Below are positions 45,233 through 55,299 of a stretch of DNA of 64,000 bases, piece by piece (position 1 is the stretch's first letter; each line of letters begins with the position of its first letter). The notes below the pieces were generated by a model, which had not been told where the DNA came from, searched no databases, and worked only from the letters and a program-made list of their open reading frames with translations. The DNA is from Protopterus annectens (lineage: Eukaryota > Chordata > Ceratodontiformes > Protopteridae): contig NC_056731.1 of assembly GCF_019279795.1 (NCBI RefSeq), positions 866,539,482 through 866,603,481 on the forward strand, given 5' to 3'. Position numbers and translations under genes: made by a program.

Positions 45233-46099
45233 CACGTCCCCCTCATTCCTTGCTTAAAGAGGGAACTACTCTGGTGGATACTTCAGATAAACCTAAATCC
45301 AGGTCTTTCCCTGCATCCTCTCTCCCTGTCTTAGAACTGTACACAGACACATCAGACGTGGGCTGGGGATTGGCCTTGGGCAAGTTCAAAGTTCAGGGAA
45401 TTTGGACCCCCTCCCAAATATCAGAATACATAAGCATCAGAGAAATGCAATGAAAGCTATTGAATGCTCTACAAGCATTTCAACCTCTCCTTTGCCCATG
45501 CCCTCTACAACTGTTCACAGATAACATGACAGTCCTCTGGTATGTGAAAAAGCAGGGGGGGACCAAATCCTATCTCCTGTGCATGTTGGGTCTTCTGGTA
45601 TGGGAATTTCTGGACCAACACCACAAGACTATTTAAGCAGTGCAGTGTACATTCCCTCCAACCAGAATCTTGTGGCAGCCTCATTAAACAGATCCCTGAC
45701 AAAGTGCCACAAATTGATGCTTCACAGGGATGCATTCCTGGATATAGTCCACCAATGGGGTATTCTTAAATAGACTTATTTGCCCCCCCCCCCCCCCATG
45801 AAAGGACAACTTCCAAAATTTTGTGCCAGAGTCCCAAGTCCTCTGGTTTGAAAAGTAAACGCCCTCTCCTTCTCTTGGAATGGGATGTTTCTGTATGCAT
45901 TCCCTCCCCTTCCTCTAATACAAAAGGTCCTGTTCAAGATTCGACAAGACCAACCAAAAATCTTGCTGGTGACTCCAGTTTGGCCAAGACAGCACTGGAT
46001 CCTCCAGAGTGGACCTACTCACACAGAACATAGGATCCTTAATACACCCACACATGTCAGAGCTACAGCTGACACTGTGGGTGATAGGATTCTAATCCC
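45233..46099 (+). pseudogene. DIRS-3 RNase H and Dam-like region
   Basis: YTDTSDVGWGLALGKF with YISIREMQ gives the first Asp and the Glu of RNase H (45345-45450). LWYVKKQGGTKSYLLC follows about 45535. The Dam-like domain is damaged: its DLFAS block is overrun by a C15 run (45783-45797), after which QLPKFCARVPSP, FLYAFPPLPLIQKVL and LVTPVWPRQHW can be read. Frameshifts and stops throughout. Confidence 0.7.
45783..45797. repeat. C15 homopolymer
   Basis: Fifteen C residues at the position of the DLFAS motif in other DIRS copies. Confidence 0.95.
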
Positions 46100-46443
46100 T
46101 TTTAGACACCTATTCTCAGAGGATGTGCTCAGGGTTTTGCAGGGGGCCAGAAAACCCAATACAAGAAACTCTTACATTTCCAAGTGGAAAAGATTTTCAG
46201 TCTGGTGTCTCTCTAAGAACGAAGATCCACTGACAGTGGGAATCCCAGTGGTTCTTTCTTAGTTGTGCGAATTACTCTATGCTGGGTTGGCTTACTTCTC
46301 TGTCAAAGCACACATCAGCTATTTCTGCTTATTTGCCTCTTTCTCCCCCTCTAGCATCCAGATTTGGGGTGAACAATTCCTTAAGAGTGTCCTTCACATT
46401 AGGCTTCCCAGAAAATCTATTCCTCCTCCTTGGGACCTTAATT
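46100..46443 (+). pseudogene. DIRS-3 tyrosine recombinase, piece 1 of 3
   Basis: Encodes the N-terminal core-binding region, with RKPNTRNSYISKWKRFSVW (about 46150). A stop at 46259-46261 precedes LLYAGLAYFSVKAHIS, and the piece ends in LPRKSIPPPWDLN, where the Dong/R4-like LINE interrupts it. The next residues (FVLEKLTQAPFEP) resume at 56580. Confidence 0.8.
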
Positions 46444-46617
46444 AGAGAATTGGGGTCCGAACGGAAAGATAATTCAGCAAGTAAAGGAGAGTAGTACTGC
46501 TGAAATTGAATTCATCCTCCAGTCTTTGTATGTACCCTCACGAGGTGGACCCTGTTTTTCACAAAATCTCACCAAGATGAGACTGATATATAGACTGTAT
46601 TTTATATAGCATACATC

Positions 46618-47443
46618 ATGGACAGAAGTAGGTCAAAAATTAAAAAAGATAGCTGGGTGCATAAAACCCAGGATAAAAAAGTGCCAAATCCTGGTAGGCG
46701 CACTGGTGCCAGGACTGGAAAAAAATTACAGTGTAGAAGTCTCAAAATATGGAAATATTCCTACATTGGGGTCAGGCCAGGCCCAGGGGAGAATGCGCCC
46801 CCCCCCCCCATTGTAGAAGGAAGTAGCAGTCCACAAAAAACACAAAAACTGATGGGCTAAAGAAGGGCCATAAAGATGGCAGAGTGGACTATTGAGGATA
46901 AGAAAAAAATTATGTATTGTTACTATTATGCAAAAAGCCCAGAATTTCCAGACACAAGATATACAATTAAGAGAAATTAGAGGAAAGAAAAATGCTTCCA
47001 CAGTCGGAATCTTCAAATAAAAATTTGTGTTCATTATTACAACAGATTTGTAAAAAACATTATATAGACCAAGAAACTTTGATCTGTTTGAAAAAGAAGC
47101 ATCTGAGGAAGTGCAAAAACATAAACAACAAAACCTAGAGATTTTTGAAAAGTATAAAAAAGAAATATGGACATGAGAAAGAAAGAGAGATTTGATATGG
47201 CGCAAGATGTATGCAAAGTTGAAGGGCCAAATTAATCAATACAAAAAAGGCAGCCCCAAAGATATTCAAAGAGAAATACAGGCAAAGGCATCCAGATATA
47301 GAAAATTTCACAATAAAAAAAAATAATGTCACAAAGAGGGAATGTAGAAAAGAAAGTTAGTAAAGTAGAAGTTAAAAAAATTGAAGTTGAAGTCATGGAA
47401 TGCCTGTGAAGTGAAATATTTGGTGTAGAAGGTCTAACACAGG
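46618..47443 (+). pseudogene. Dong/R4-like LINE 5' coding region, first part
   Basis: A short Lys/Arg-rich open frame (46618-46860) runs through a C12 tract (46798-46809). Lys-rich sequence with stops follows to the DIRS-4 insertion. No zinc finger could be made out. It is probably the N-terminal nucleic-acid-binding part of the single LINE ORF. Confidence 0.4.
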
Positions 47444-47560
47444 ATCTGAAGTAGCTAACTTCATTTGTGTAGCAACCTATGGGTATCGGATCCGACTTTG
47501 GATCCGAGCCGGCAGTTTTCAACAGCTTAGATCCGAGCTCCGAGCTCCTAGCCGCGCTTG
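47444..47560. repeat. DIRS-4 left inverted terminal repeat
   Basis: Pairs with 53265-53392. It carries the decamer palindrome TCGGATCCGA (47486-47495) and a second TTGGATCCGA exactly 12 bp on. Confidence 0.85.
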
Positions 47561-47798
47561 TCGTCAGCAGCTGGGTTTTTGAGCTCCAGTCTTGGTCGTT
47601 AGTTGTGAGAAAAAAATAGAAAAATGTTATTCTTTTCTATCCCTTTAGTGTGAGTGTGTTGTGTTTAGATCCCTTTGGTCTTTAAGCCCTAGTGTTAACT
47701 CTATTTTAGTTATATTTTTTCCCTCCCTCTCCCTCGCTGGTTCGTCAGGGTCTGTGTGCATGTGTTGGGGCCTAACGAGTATGTCCTCCTTAGCTTAA

Positions 47799-49740
47799 AT
47801 GTCTGAGGCCCCAAAACCAATCTTTTCTAAATGCACCGAGTGTGGCAATAAGCTTTCACCGGCTGATGGCCACACTCGGTGTGTTCTGTGCCTTGGGGTT
47901 GGACACCTTTCCTCTGGGTGTTCCATCTGTGCGGCTTTCAACCCCAGGGCACTTAAGGACCGGAGATCCAAGCTGATCCTGGCGGGTCTCTTGCCCCCGG
48001 ATTCGGCTTCGGCCTCCGGTCCTACCGTGGCTTCCACAGCGGCCACTCCTGCCTCTCTCCCGCCGGCCGGGACTCAACTTCCCGCTGTAGGCCCGGAGGA
48101 GAGGGAGGCCAGGAAAGACAAAAGGAGGGAGAAGCACCACAAGCGGAGGGCCGAGGCCTCCGCATCGGACCCCCAGCTAAGCGGTCTTCACCCTCCAGGG
48201 CTTCCTGGTCTCCTCCCCCTCGGATCCAGTCTCCATGTTTTTCACCGGGTCCTGAGGAGGAGGAGACCCGATCTCCTTCGAGGTCATCGAGGCGGCACTC
48301 CCGTCTCGCCTCGGTGGCCTCGTCGAGATCCACTCGCAGCCTTTCTGATGCAGATTTGGACTGGATGATGCGAAGGTTCCTCCAGGCCCAACTGCAGATG
48401 GGAGTGCTCCTGCCTCCCCCCCTCCGGGGGGGAGCTCGACCCCTTTCTTTGCCCCGATAGCTCCTTCTCCATCCCGCTTCCTGGGTTCGGAGCTTTCGGA
48501 GCCGGGCATCCTTGGAACCGGGGGTGGGATGGCGCCGACAGTCTCGGGTACTTCGGCGCCGACGCTTCCCTCGAGCCTGTCGGGTCCATTTTTGTCGTTT
48601 CCAAGCTCTCTGAGCCGAGGGCTGAGCTTCGGATCTGAGGGTTTCAGTATGCCTTCGGCACCGTCCAGGTCGGAGCATACTGGTCTGTCGGATCCGATTG
48701 CTTCGGCACCAGCCCCGGTCCGCCTGTTGGATCCGAGTGAGGGTCTGCTCTCAGATCCCAGAGAGGGCGGCTCTCCCTCGGCATTCGACGTGGTGGAGAG
48801 GGCCCTGTCGACTGCTTCCAGGCCCCTGGTCTTTGCCATGGCTCCACCCCACACTTCTTCTCTGTTGGGTCCGACTTCCATCACCCGGCCCCAGGGACAG
48901 TCTGCTTCAATGTCCCAGGTCGTTCCCTTGGAACAGGATATTGCTGGTGAGGCCTCCTCGGACAGCCCCCCCGAGGAGATCCCCCACAAGCGAAAGTGCA
49001 AGTTGAGGCACGTGGACTCCCCTGAGTCCTTGACTGAAGACACGGATTTGGAGGAACGGGAAGGCTCCCCAAGGTCACCCCCCGAGGATGTCTCCTTTGG
49101 GAGACATAATGGAAATGCTCAGGATTAGAGGTGGGTGGTCTACCCCAAAGCCGTCCTCGGACAAATCCGTGTTCCTGGAGGCGTTTGAAGCAGGCCCTTG
49201 TACCTCTTGGGTGTCCCCTCCGGCCGACCCCCTGGTGGACCTGATTACCACCAGGGTTTGGAAGGAGCAGGACACTGTGGAGCCAGTCCCGAAATGCCCT
49301 GACAGGATCCTCAGTCCCCCTGCGGATAGGCCCCATTGGAGCAAGGGTCCCCCGGTAGATGCCATGTTGGTGGCGGCGGCCACTAAGAGGGAACTAGCTC
49401 AAGAGAGCCCCTCGGTCCACCCCCCCGGGCAAGGAGTCCCGATTGCTGGACCGCTTAGGGAAGCGGGTGTTTAGTTCAGCGTCCTTCTCAGGTCTCTGAA
49501 CTGTATGGCACACGTTATTCGATTGCAGCGGGATCTCATTAAGGAATATGCTGCATCGCTCCCGGAGTCCATGTCGGCAGAGGACAAACAGCTGTACTCC
49601 ACCCGTATGGCCACTCTTAGGTCCATTTCCAATACCTCTATGCGGCTACTATCGCATGCGACAGAGGGAGCCGCTAGAGCCAGCGGAGCAGGCCTCATCG
49701 TGAGGCGTCAGGCCTGGCTTCCGGCATTGTGATTTCGCGG
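47799..49740 (+). pseudogene. DIRS-4 gag-like ORF (frameshifts)
   Basis: The ATG at 47799 begins a frame with CTECGNKL and CVLCLGVGHLSSGCSIC (zinc cluster), then a Lys/Arg/Glu-rich stretch to about residue 125, where the frame is lost. Ser/Pro-rich sequence with frequent SDPS-like repeats continues at 48529-49128, then 49088-49470. The terminal block at 49505-49732 has LYSTRMATLRSISNTS and an alanine/glycine-rich helix ending LIVRRQAWLPAL, equivalent to VLRRHAWL of DIRS-1. Long antisense ORFs here are a by-product of high GC. Confidence 0.75.
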
Positions 49741-50249
49741 AACCCTTTAAGGCGTCATTCGCAAATGCCCCTTTTGATGGTCCTACCCTATTTGGGAAGA
49801 CCGTTCGCGACACCTTGGTCCAGAGTGAAAAGGACGGGAAGACGTTGTCTGCCGTCGGAGCCCGCTTCTCTTCTCCCCAGAGGTCCTTCTCCAAGAACCA
49901 AAAGGGACAGAAGAAGATGTGGTTCCAGAAGTCGCAACAGTCCCAGCCCGCTCCGGGTCCCCAGTCCTTTCGTGGCAGAGGAGGACAGGGAGGACGCCGC
50001 CCTAGAGGCAGAGGGGGCCCAAATAACTTTGGGTCCAGAGAACCCTTCTCTGACCGGCCCACGCAGCAGCCCTGAGGGGCTGCCCGACTGCTCCACTCTG
50101 GAGGCAGTTGGGGGACGTTTCTCGAGGCACCCAGCAGCAGACTGCTGGGTGCTTCTCATCATATCCAGAGGTTACCAGATTCCTTTCTCTTACCCCCTCT
50201 CTTCCCCAAGCACCTCCCCGATGTCCCACCCGATCAGAGGGAGGCCGCA

Positions 50250-50830
50250 GCTGCGGAAATTCAGCAGCTACTAGAAAAAAGAGCCATCCAACACGTCCCC
50301 CCAGACCAGCTCGGATCGGGTTATTACTCCAGCTTCTTTTTGGTGCCAAAAAAGACAGGGGACTTAAGGCCAATCCTTGATCTCTCCCTCTTGAACCTGT
50401 CAGTAACCAAAGAGAAGTTCCGGATGGTCACTCTTCAATCCATTCTCCCCCTTTTATGGGAGAACGATTAGATGTGCTCTATAGATCTCAAGGATGCGTA
50501 CTACTACATTCTCATGGACAGATGATCCAGGAGGTTTCTCCGCTTCCGGCTAGGGGCCAGTCATTACTAATTCAGGGCACTCCCCTTTGGTCTCACCTCG
50601 GCCCCCAGGGTGTTCACCAAAGTGTTAGCAGTGATAGCGGCCCACCTGAGGCTCCAGGGAATTCAGGTTTTTCCGTACCTGGATGACTGGCTCCTGACCG
50701 CCCCGACAAGGTATCTACTCTGCACAGCCAGGAACTATTTTCTTCGCATTGCTCCCTGGCTAGGGATCACAATAAATATGGACAAATCTTCTCTCACCCC
50801 GACTCGGGGTCATAGATTTTATCGGGGCCA
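50250..50830 (+). pseudogene. DIRS-4 reverse transcriptase (three stops)
   Basis: One frame reads YYSSFFLVPKKTGDLRPILD, then LNLSVTKEKFRMVTLQ, IDLKDAYYYI (block A Asp), FRALPFGLTSAPRVFTKV and FPYLDDWLLTAPT (catalytic Asp pair). In-frame stops: TAG at 50469 (Trp expected), TGA at 50523 (probably Arg) and TAA at 50568 (Gln in DIRS-2 and DIRS-3). The frame shifts by one near 50820, after which LRALGPMAAAINLLPM (thumb) continues towards RNase H. Confidence 0.85.
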
Positions 50831-51147
50831 GGTTAACCACAATCAATCTTGTAGCCTTCTTAACCCCAGAACGACTTTGAACCTTGAGGCTTCATGTGCG
50901 GGCCATCCTTCTATCTTCAGCTCCTCCTGTGGAATTGGTCCTGAGGGCTCTAGGCCCAATGGCAGCGGCAATCAACTTATTGCCAATGGCATGTCTGAAC
51001 ATGAGGGTCTTGCAGTAGACCCTCCAAGTCCAGTGGTCTTTTCGTCACTACCCTCTGAGTCATCCCATTCCCCTCAGCAGGGCTTGCAAGAGGGCTCTCT
51101 TATGGTGGCTACAATCTCCGGACCTCCACACGGGACGCCCCTTCTCT

Positions 51148-51960
51148 ATGGCCCCTCCCCTTGCCACTGTGACCATGGACGCCTCTCGCTTCGGGTGGGG
51201 GGGGCACTCTTCGGGCAGGACTGTCCAAGGCACGTGGAACAACATGGAGACCTCTTTGCATATCAATGTCCTAGAGATGACGGCAGTGCTGTTAGCGTTG
51301 CAAGCACTTCAGGACCTTCTTCCTGTAGGGACTATTGCAATCCAGACAGACAACATGTCGGTTGTCTGGTACATCAACAAACAGGGGGGAACCAGGTCTT
51401 ACCCACGCTGTCGAGAGGCCATGAGAGTGTGGGAATGGGCGATCTCCACCAACCGTTTTCTCATTGCAACGCACATTCCGGGACAGTCCAACATCCTGGC
51501 GGACAGACTCAGTCGCACCATCCTTTCCCCTTACGAGTGGTCTCTCAATCCGCAGGTAGTGAATCAGATTTTTGCCAAGTGGGGGCAGCCCTGTTGCGAT
51601 CTTTTCGCCTCTCCTTCAAACACCAAATGCAACAGCTATTTTGCTTTAATTCCCCAAGTCGGGGAATCCCCGAGAGACGCTGTGGTGCATGTTTGGCCTC
51701 CCGGTCTGTTTTATGCTTATCCTCCTCTTCCCCTGATGCTAAAGTTTCTACAGAAAGCCAGTTGGTTGGGGAGCAGGATCATCCTCATTGCCCCATTCTG
51801 GCCTCGTCAAACCTGGTTTCCTTACCTTTGTTCTCATCTGGTGAATCCTCCTTGGATTCTAGATCCCCTCCCGGATCTGATTTCCCACCCTCTGGGTCTC
51901 CCAACCCCGAACCTGGTCAGTCTCAAGCTCATAGCTTGGCTGCTTCAGTTCCACTCGTAG
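51148..51960 (+). CDS. DIRS-4 RNase H plus Dam-like domain
   Basis: An uninterrupted frame of 270 codons. RNase H: MDASRFGWGGHSSGR (first Asp), SLHINVLEMTAVLLAL (Glu), IQTDNMSVVWYINKQGG (Asp) and IPGQSNILADRLSR (last Asp). It is followed by CCDLFASPSNTK, RDAVVHVWPPGLFYAYPPLP and LIAPFWPRQTWFPYL of the Dam-like domain. A frameshift at about 50820 and stops between there and 51148 cut it off from the RT. The overlapping other frame is also open and runs on into the recombinase. Confidence 0.85.
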   Translation: MAPPLATVTMDASRFGWGGHSSGRTVQGTWNNMETSLHINVLEMTAVLLALQALQDLLPVGTIAIQTDNMSVVWYINKQGGTRSYPRCREAMRVWEWAISTNRFLIATHIPGQSNILADRLSRTILSPYEWSLNPQVVNQIFAKWGQPCCDLFASPSNTKCNSYFALIPQVGESPRDAVVHVWPPGLFYAYPPLPLMLKFLQKASWLGSRIILIAPFWPRQTWFPYLCSHLVNPPWILDPLPDLISHPLGLPTPNLVSLKLIAWLLQFHS

Positions 51961-52970
51961 CTAGGACTCCCGGCATCTCTTCCCCAGTCAAAGCCATTCT
52001 AGTAGTAGCCCACAAGCCTTCTACTAGGAAGATTTACAGTAGCAAATGGAAACGTTTCTCGATTTGGGCGGAACGTCAAAACTTGGATCCCTTCACAGCT
52101 CCCTTACCTGCTGTGTTAGACTTCTTATCAGGACTGTTTCACCAGGGGGCTAGCTGTTCCACCGTCAAGGTTCAACTAGCAGCTATCTCTCACTACCATG
52201 TCGGACATGATCTGCGTGGTTTGATCACTTCAAAACTGTGCAAGACCTTTCTGAAGGGCACCTTCCTGCTCAGACCTCCGGTAAAGGAAGTGGTACCTCC
52301 GTGGGATTTGACATTAGTGCTTCAGGCCTTGACAGCTTCCCCCTTTGAGCCTGCAGCTTCAGTGGATCTCAAGTACTTGTCTTGGAAGACAGTCTTTCTC
52401 GTCGCCATCACTTCGGCTTGAAGAGTTTCTGAAATTCAAGCCCTGTGTGTGAAACCCCCGTATCTAACCTTTCACAAGGATAGAGTTTACCTCAGGACCA
52501 ATCCCTCCTTTCTCCCTAAGGTTGCTTCCGAGTCAAATATTAATCAGTCCATTAACCTGTCAGTTTTCTTCCCCAATCATCAGAACAAAGGGGAATACAA
52601 ACTACACCTTTTGGAATCCAGTCACAGGACATCTGGTCATAGGCAATCCAACCAGTTGTTCGTCTCCTTTGCCAAAAGGAATTTGTGTAAATCAGTATCT
52701 AAAGTCACATTGTCTCGATGGATCTCACAATGTATTCTTTTGGCTTATGAAAGTTCTGGTAGGCTCGCACCTCAGGGAGTCCGTGCCCACTCTACATGAT
52801 CTATGTCCACCTCTGCTGCCTTTAGATCCAGGGTATCCTTAGATGATATTTGTTCAGCTGCCACTTAGGCCTCATCTCATACCTTTATCAACCATTATAA
52901 ACTGGATATTATCTCCAGAGGGAGAGCATCCTTTGGCTCTGCAGTGTTCCGGAACATCCTTCCATGATGG
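51961..52970 (+). pseudogene. DIRS-4 tyrosine recombinase (three stops)
   Basis: Core-binding region KPSTRKIYSSKWKRFSIWAE (52016-52074) and VVPPWDLTLVLQALTASPFE. Box I reads TSA-stop-RVSEIQAL (TGA at 52419 in place of Arg; the catalytic Arg of RVSE is kept). Box II reads GVRAHST-stop (TGA at 52797 replaces the catalytic Arg of HSTR). A TAG at 52866 replaces a Trp, and HTFINHYKLD gives the nucleophile Tyr at about 52905. All three stops are one transition from the codon present in the sister copies. The same frame is open back to 50610. Confidence 0.85.
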
Positions 52971-52984
52971 CCGCCCAAGGTTTA

Positions 52985-53110
52985 GGTAGCTGGGGACTCT
53001 GTCCCATAGGTTGCTACACAAATTAAGTTAGCTACTTCAGATTAAGAAGTTATGTACTCACCATAACGTTCCATCTGAGTGGATAAACTTCATTTGTCAG
53101 CAACCGTCCC
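52985..53110. repeat. DIRS-4 internal complementary region
   Basis: CATAGGTTGCTACACAAA to CTACTTCAGAT is the inverse of 47444-47482. TAAGAAGTTATGTACTCACC to GTCAGCAACC is the inverse of 53329-53392. The junction lies near 53041. Confidence 0.85.
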
Positions 53111-53264
53111 CCCCTCCTTCCCCCTGACCTTTGATTGTTCACATTTGTTGTCTTCAGAGATGGTCTTTGATATTGATCTTTCTTTAGCAGTTGCTGTTTT
53201 AGGGGCAAACTTGATCTGAGGTCAGTCAGGGTTGGCAGGGGTTTATGGGTAGGGGGAGGAGCTA

Positions 53265-53392
53265 GGAGCTTGGATCTAAGCTGTTGAAAACTGCCGGCTC
53301 GGATCCGAAGTCGGATCCGATACCCATAGATTGCTGACAAATGAAGTTTATCTACTCAGATGGAACGTTATGGTGAGTACATAACTTCTTAT
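53265..53392. repeat. DIRS-4 right inverted terminal repeat
   Basis: Two perfect TCGGATCCGA decamers at 53299-53308 and 53311-53320, in inverse relation to the left repeat. Confidence 0.85.
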
Positions 53393-55276
53393 TATATCAC
53401 AGCATGGTTGAACGAGTCCCCAAAGTAAGGAGAAACAGGAAGATCAGGAGACATCTGAAGAAGAAATATGGACATGGGAAAGAAAAGGAAGTTTAATATG
53501 GTGTAATATTTATGCAAAGGAGAAAGCAAAACTAATCAGTACAAAAAGAGCAGCATCAAAAATATTTGAATAGAAATAAAGGCAAAGGAATCTGGACATT
53601 GAAAACTTTACACTTCAAAAAATAAGAAGACAAAGGGAAAAGTAGAAAAGAAAATTAGTAATGGAGAAGTTAAAGAAATAGAAACTGAGGTTATGGAGTA
53701 CCTGCAAAGTGAAGGCTTCAGTGTAGAGAATCTAACTTAGAAAACACCACAGCAGGATAGAAAATTGGAAGTCCAAATTAAGGAGTAACCAGTGGAACGG
53801 GAAGCAAAGGGTCAGTTGCCATATGAAGATATTTTAGAGCCTTTCACAGGAAACCAGTATAAACATTCACTTGAAGCTGGACAGCAAGGGAAGGAACAGA
53901 AAATTATGGCAACTCTGACGCAGTCAGTGTTGAGTGATAGGCCAGTGAGTTCCTATATTACAGAGCAATGGATGTCCCAGGATAAAATTGAGGAGAATGG
54001 ACCACAGGAAGATGCTATAGAACTTTGTATAGAATGTCCGCAGGAAATGAAGAACAAAAAATGTGCCCTCAGTTAAGAAGAAAATGAGCTAAGATAAGAG
54101 TTGCTTGATTTAATACAGATAGACATATTAAGATCAAAGAAAGAAATACTGCAGAAGGTCAATAAAACTCAAAAAGTCAGAAGTTTGATAAAACAAATAA
54201 ACACAGTAATTAGGATTCTCCTCGGAGATCCATGCAATATACCAGAAGTAAACAGGATATATTACTGTGCAGCTAAATTAATAACGGATAAAATTCTACC
54301 AGAAGAACACATGGTAGTAAGGGAAAGAAAGGGGGAAATTGAACATTATAATGGAAGTATCAAACAGAGAAAAGTGTAAAGCAATTAAGACGAGAAGTAT
54401 CACTGTTAGAAGAGTATAGAAGAAAGAATAGATCAACAAAAATACTCAGAAAGACATGATAAAAGCAATATGCAGTATTATAACGGATCAGGATTTATCA
54501 TGTATTATCGCAAATAATAAACTAAAAATATCAGCACAGGCAGAAAAACTTAGTGGATACACAGATAAATATAAAGTACAAAATAAGCAATTTATTGATG
54601 ACCAAAAAAGTTTTATAGAGAATTGGGAAACAAGGTAAAAGGAATTCAAAGACCACCAAAAAAAAAAAGAAATAGATACATTTTGAGTATTTATGAAGAT
54701 CCTGTGGAACATAACAAAGATGCTAAATGGATAGAAGAAGTAAAAGAAAGAATAAGAAGTTTAAAGGTACAGGATATGAAATGGGATGAAGTAACAGCCA
54801 AAGAGATTGAAACAAAGTTAAGAAGAGCCTCTAATTGGAAAACCCCAGGCCCAGATGCAGTACCTAATTTCTGGTTAAAAGTATATACATCTTTGCACGA
54901 AGAAACAAAGTTAAGAAGAGCCTCTAATTGGAAAACCCCAGGCCCAGATGCAGTACCTAACTTCTGGTTAAAAGTATTAACATCTTTGCACAAAGGTTTA
55001 ACCGTGACTAAGAACTATTTATATGCACACCCCAAACAGACACCAGCCTGGTTAAAAACAGGAAAAACAATACTCCTACTTAAGAGGGAACCTGCAAACT
55101 ACACTAAAAATTATAGACCAGTAACTTACCTTCTGGTGAAATATAAACTGTACACCGGAATTGATGCCGACAGAGTTTATAGTCATGTAGAAGAAAACTC
55201 AATTATGGCAATAGAACAAAAGGGTAATAAAAGAAAGTCATGTGGAACAAAAGATCATTTGTTATTAAAATCATAG
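53393..55276 (+). pseudogene. Dong/R4-like LINE ORF, middle part
   Basis: Lys/Glu-rich sequence with stops (53792-54076, 54101-54379) leads to an open frame 54623-55276 encoding the RT-0 region: KRNRYILSIYEDP, then KLRRASNWKTPGPDAVPNFW twice in tandem (93-bp duplication at 54809-54994), then LLKREPANYTKNYRPVTYL, the RT fingers motif. The KTPGPD.V..FW..K block is typical of R2/R4-type LINEs. Confidence 0.75.
54809..54994 (+). repeat. 93-bp in-frame tandem duplication
   Basis: 54809-54901 is repeated at 54902-54994 with few differences, adding 31 codons to the LINE ORF without breaking the frame. Confidence 0.9.
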
Positions 55277-55299
55277 TGGAGAACTGTAAATAGGGGAAG

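Larger units (their letters stand above)
47444..53392 (+). mobile_element. DIRS-4: GC-rich, relatively well-preserved DIRS element
   Basis: Complete architecture: inverted repeats 47444-47560 and 53265-53392, gag, RT, RNase H, Dam-like domain, tyrosine recombinase, and an internal complementary region (52985-53110) equal to the inverse of both outer ends. It is much richer in G+C and CpG than its AT-rich surroundings. It interrupts the Dong/R4-like LINE. Most of its nonsense codons look like C-to-T or G-to-A transitions, so it decayed by base substitution more than by deletion. Confidence 0.9.

Noticed and set aside
48177..49043. Minus-strand ORF of 288 codons
   Set aside because: Antisense shadow of the GC-rich DIRS-4 gag; no motif, and similar shadows occur in every frame of that region.
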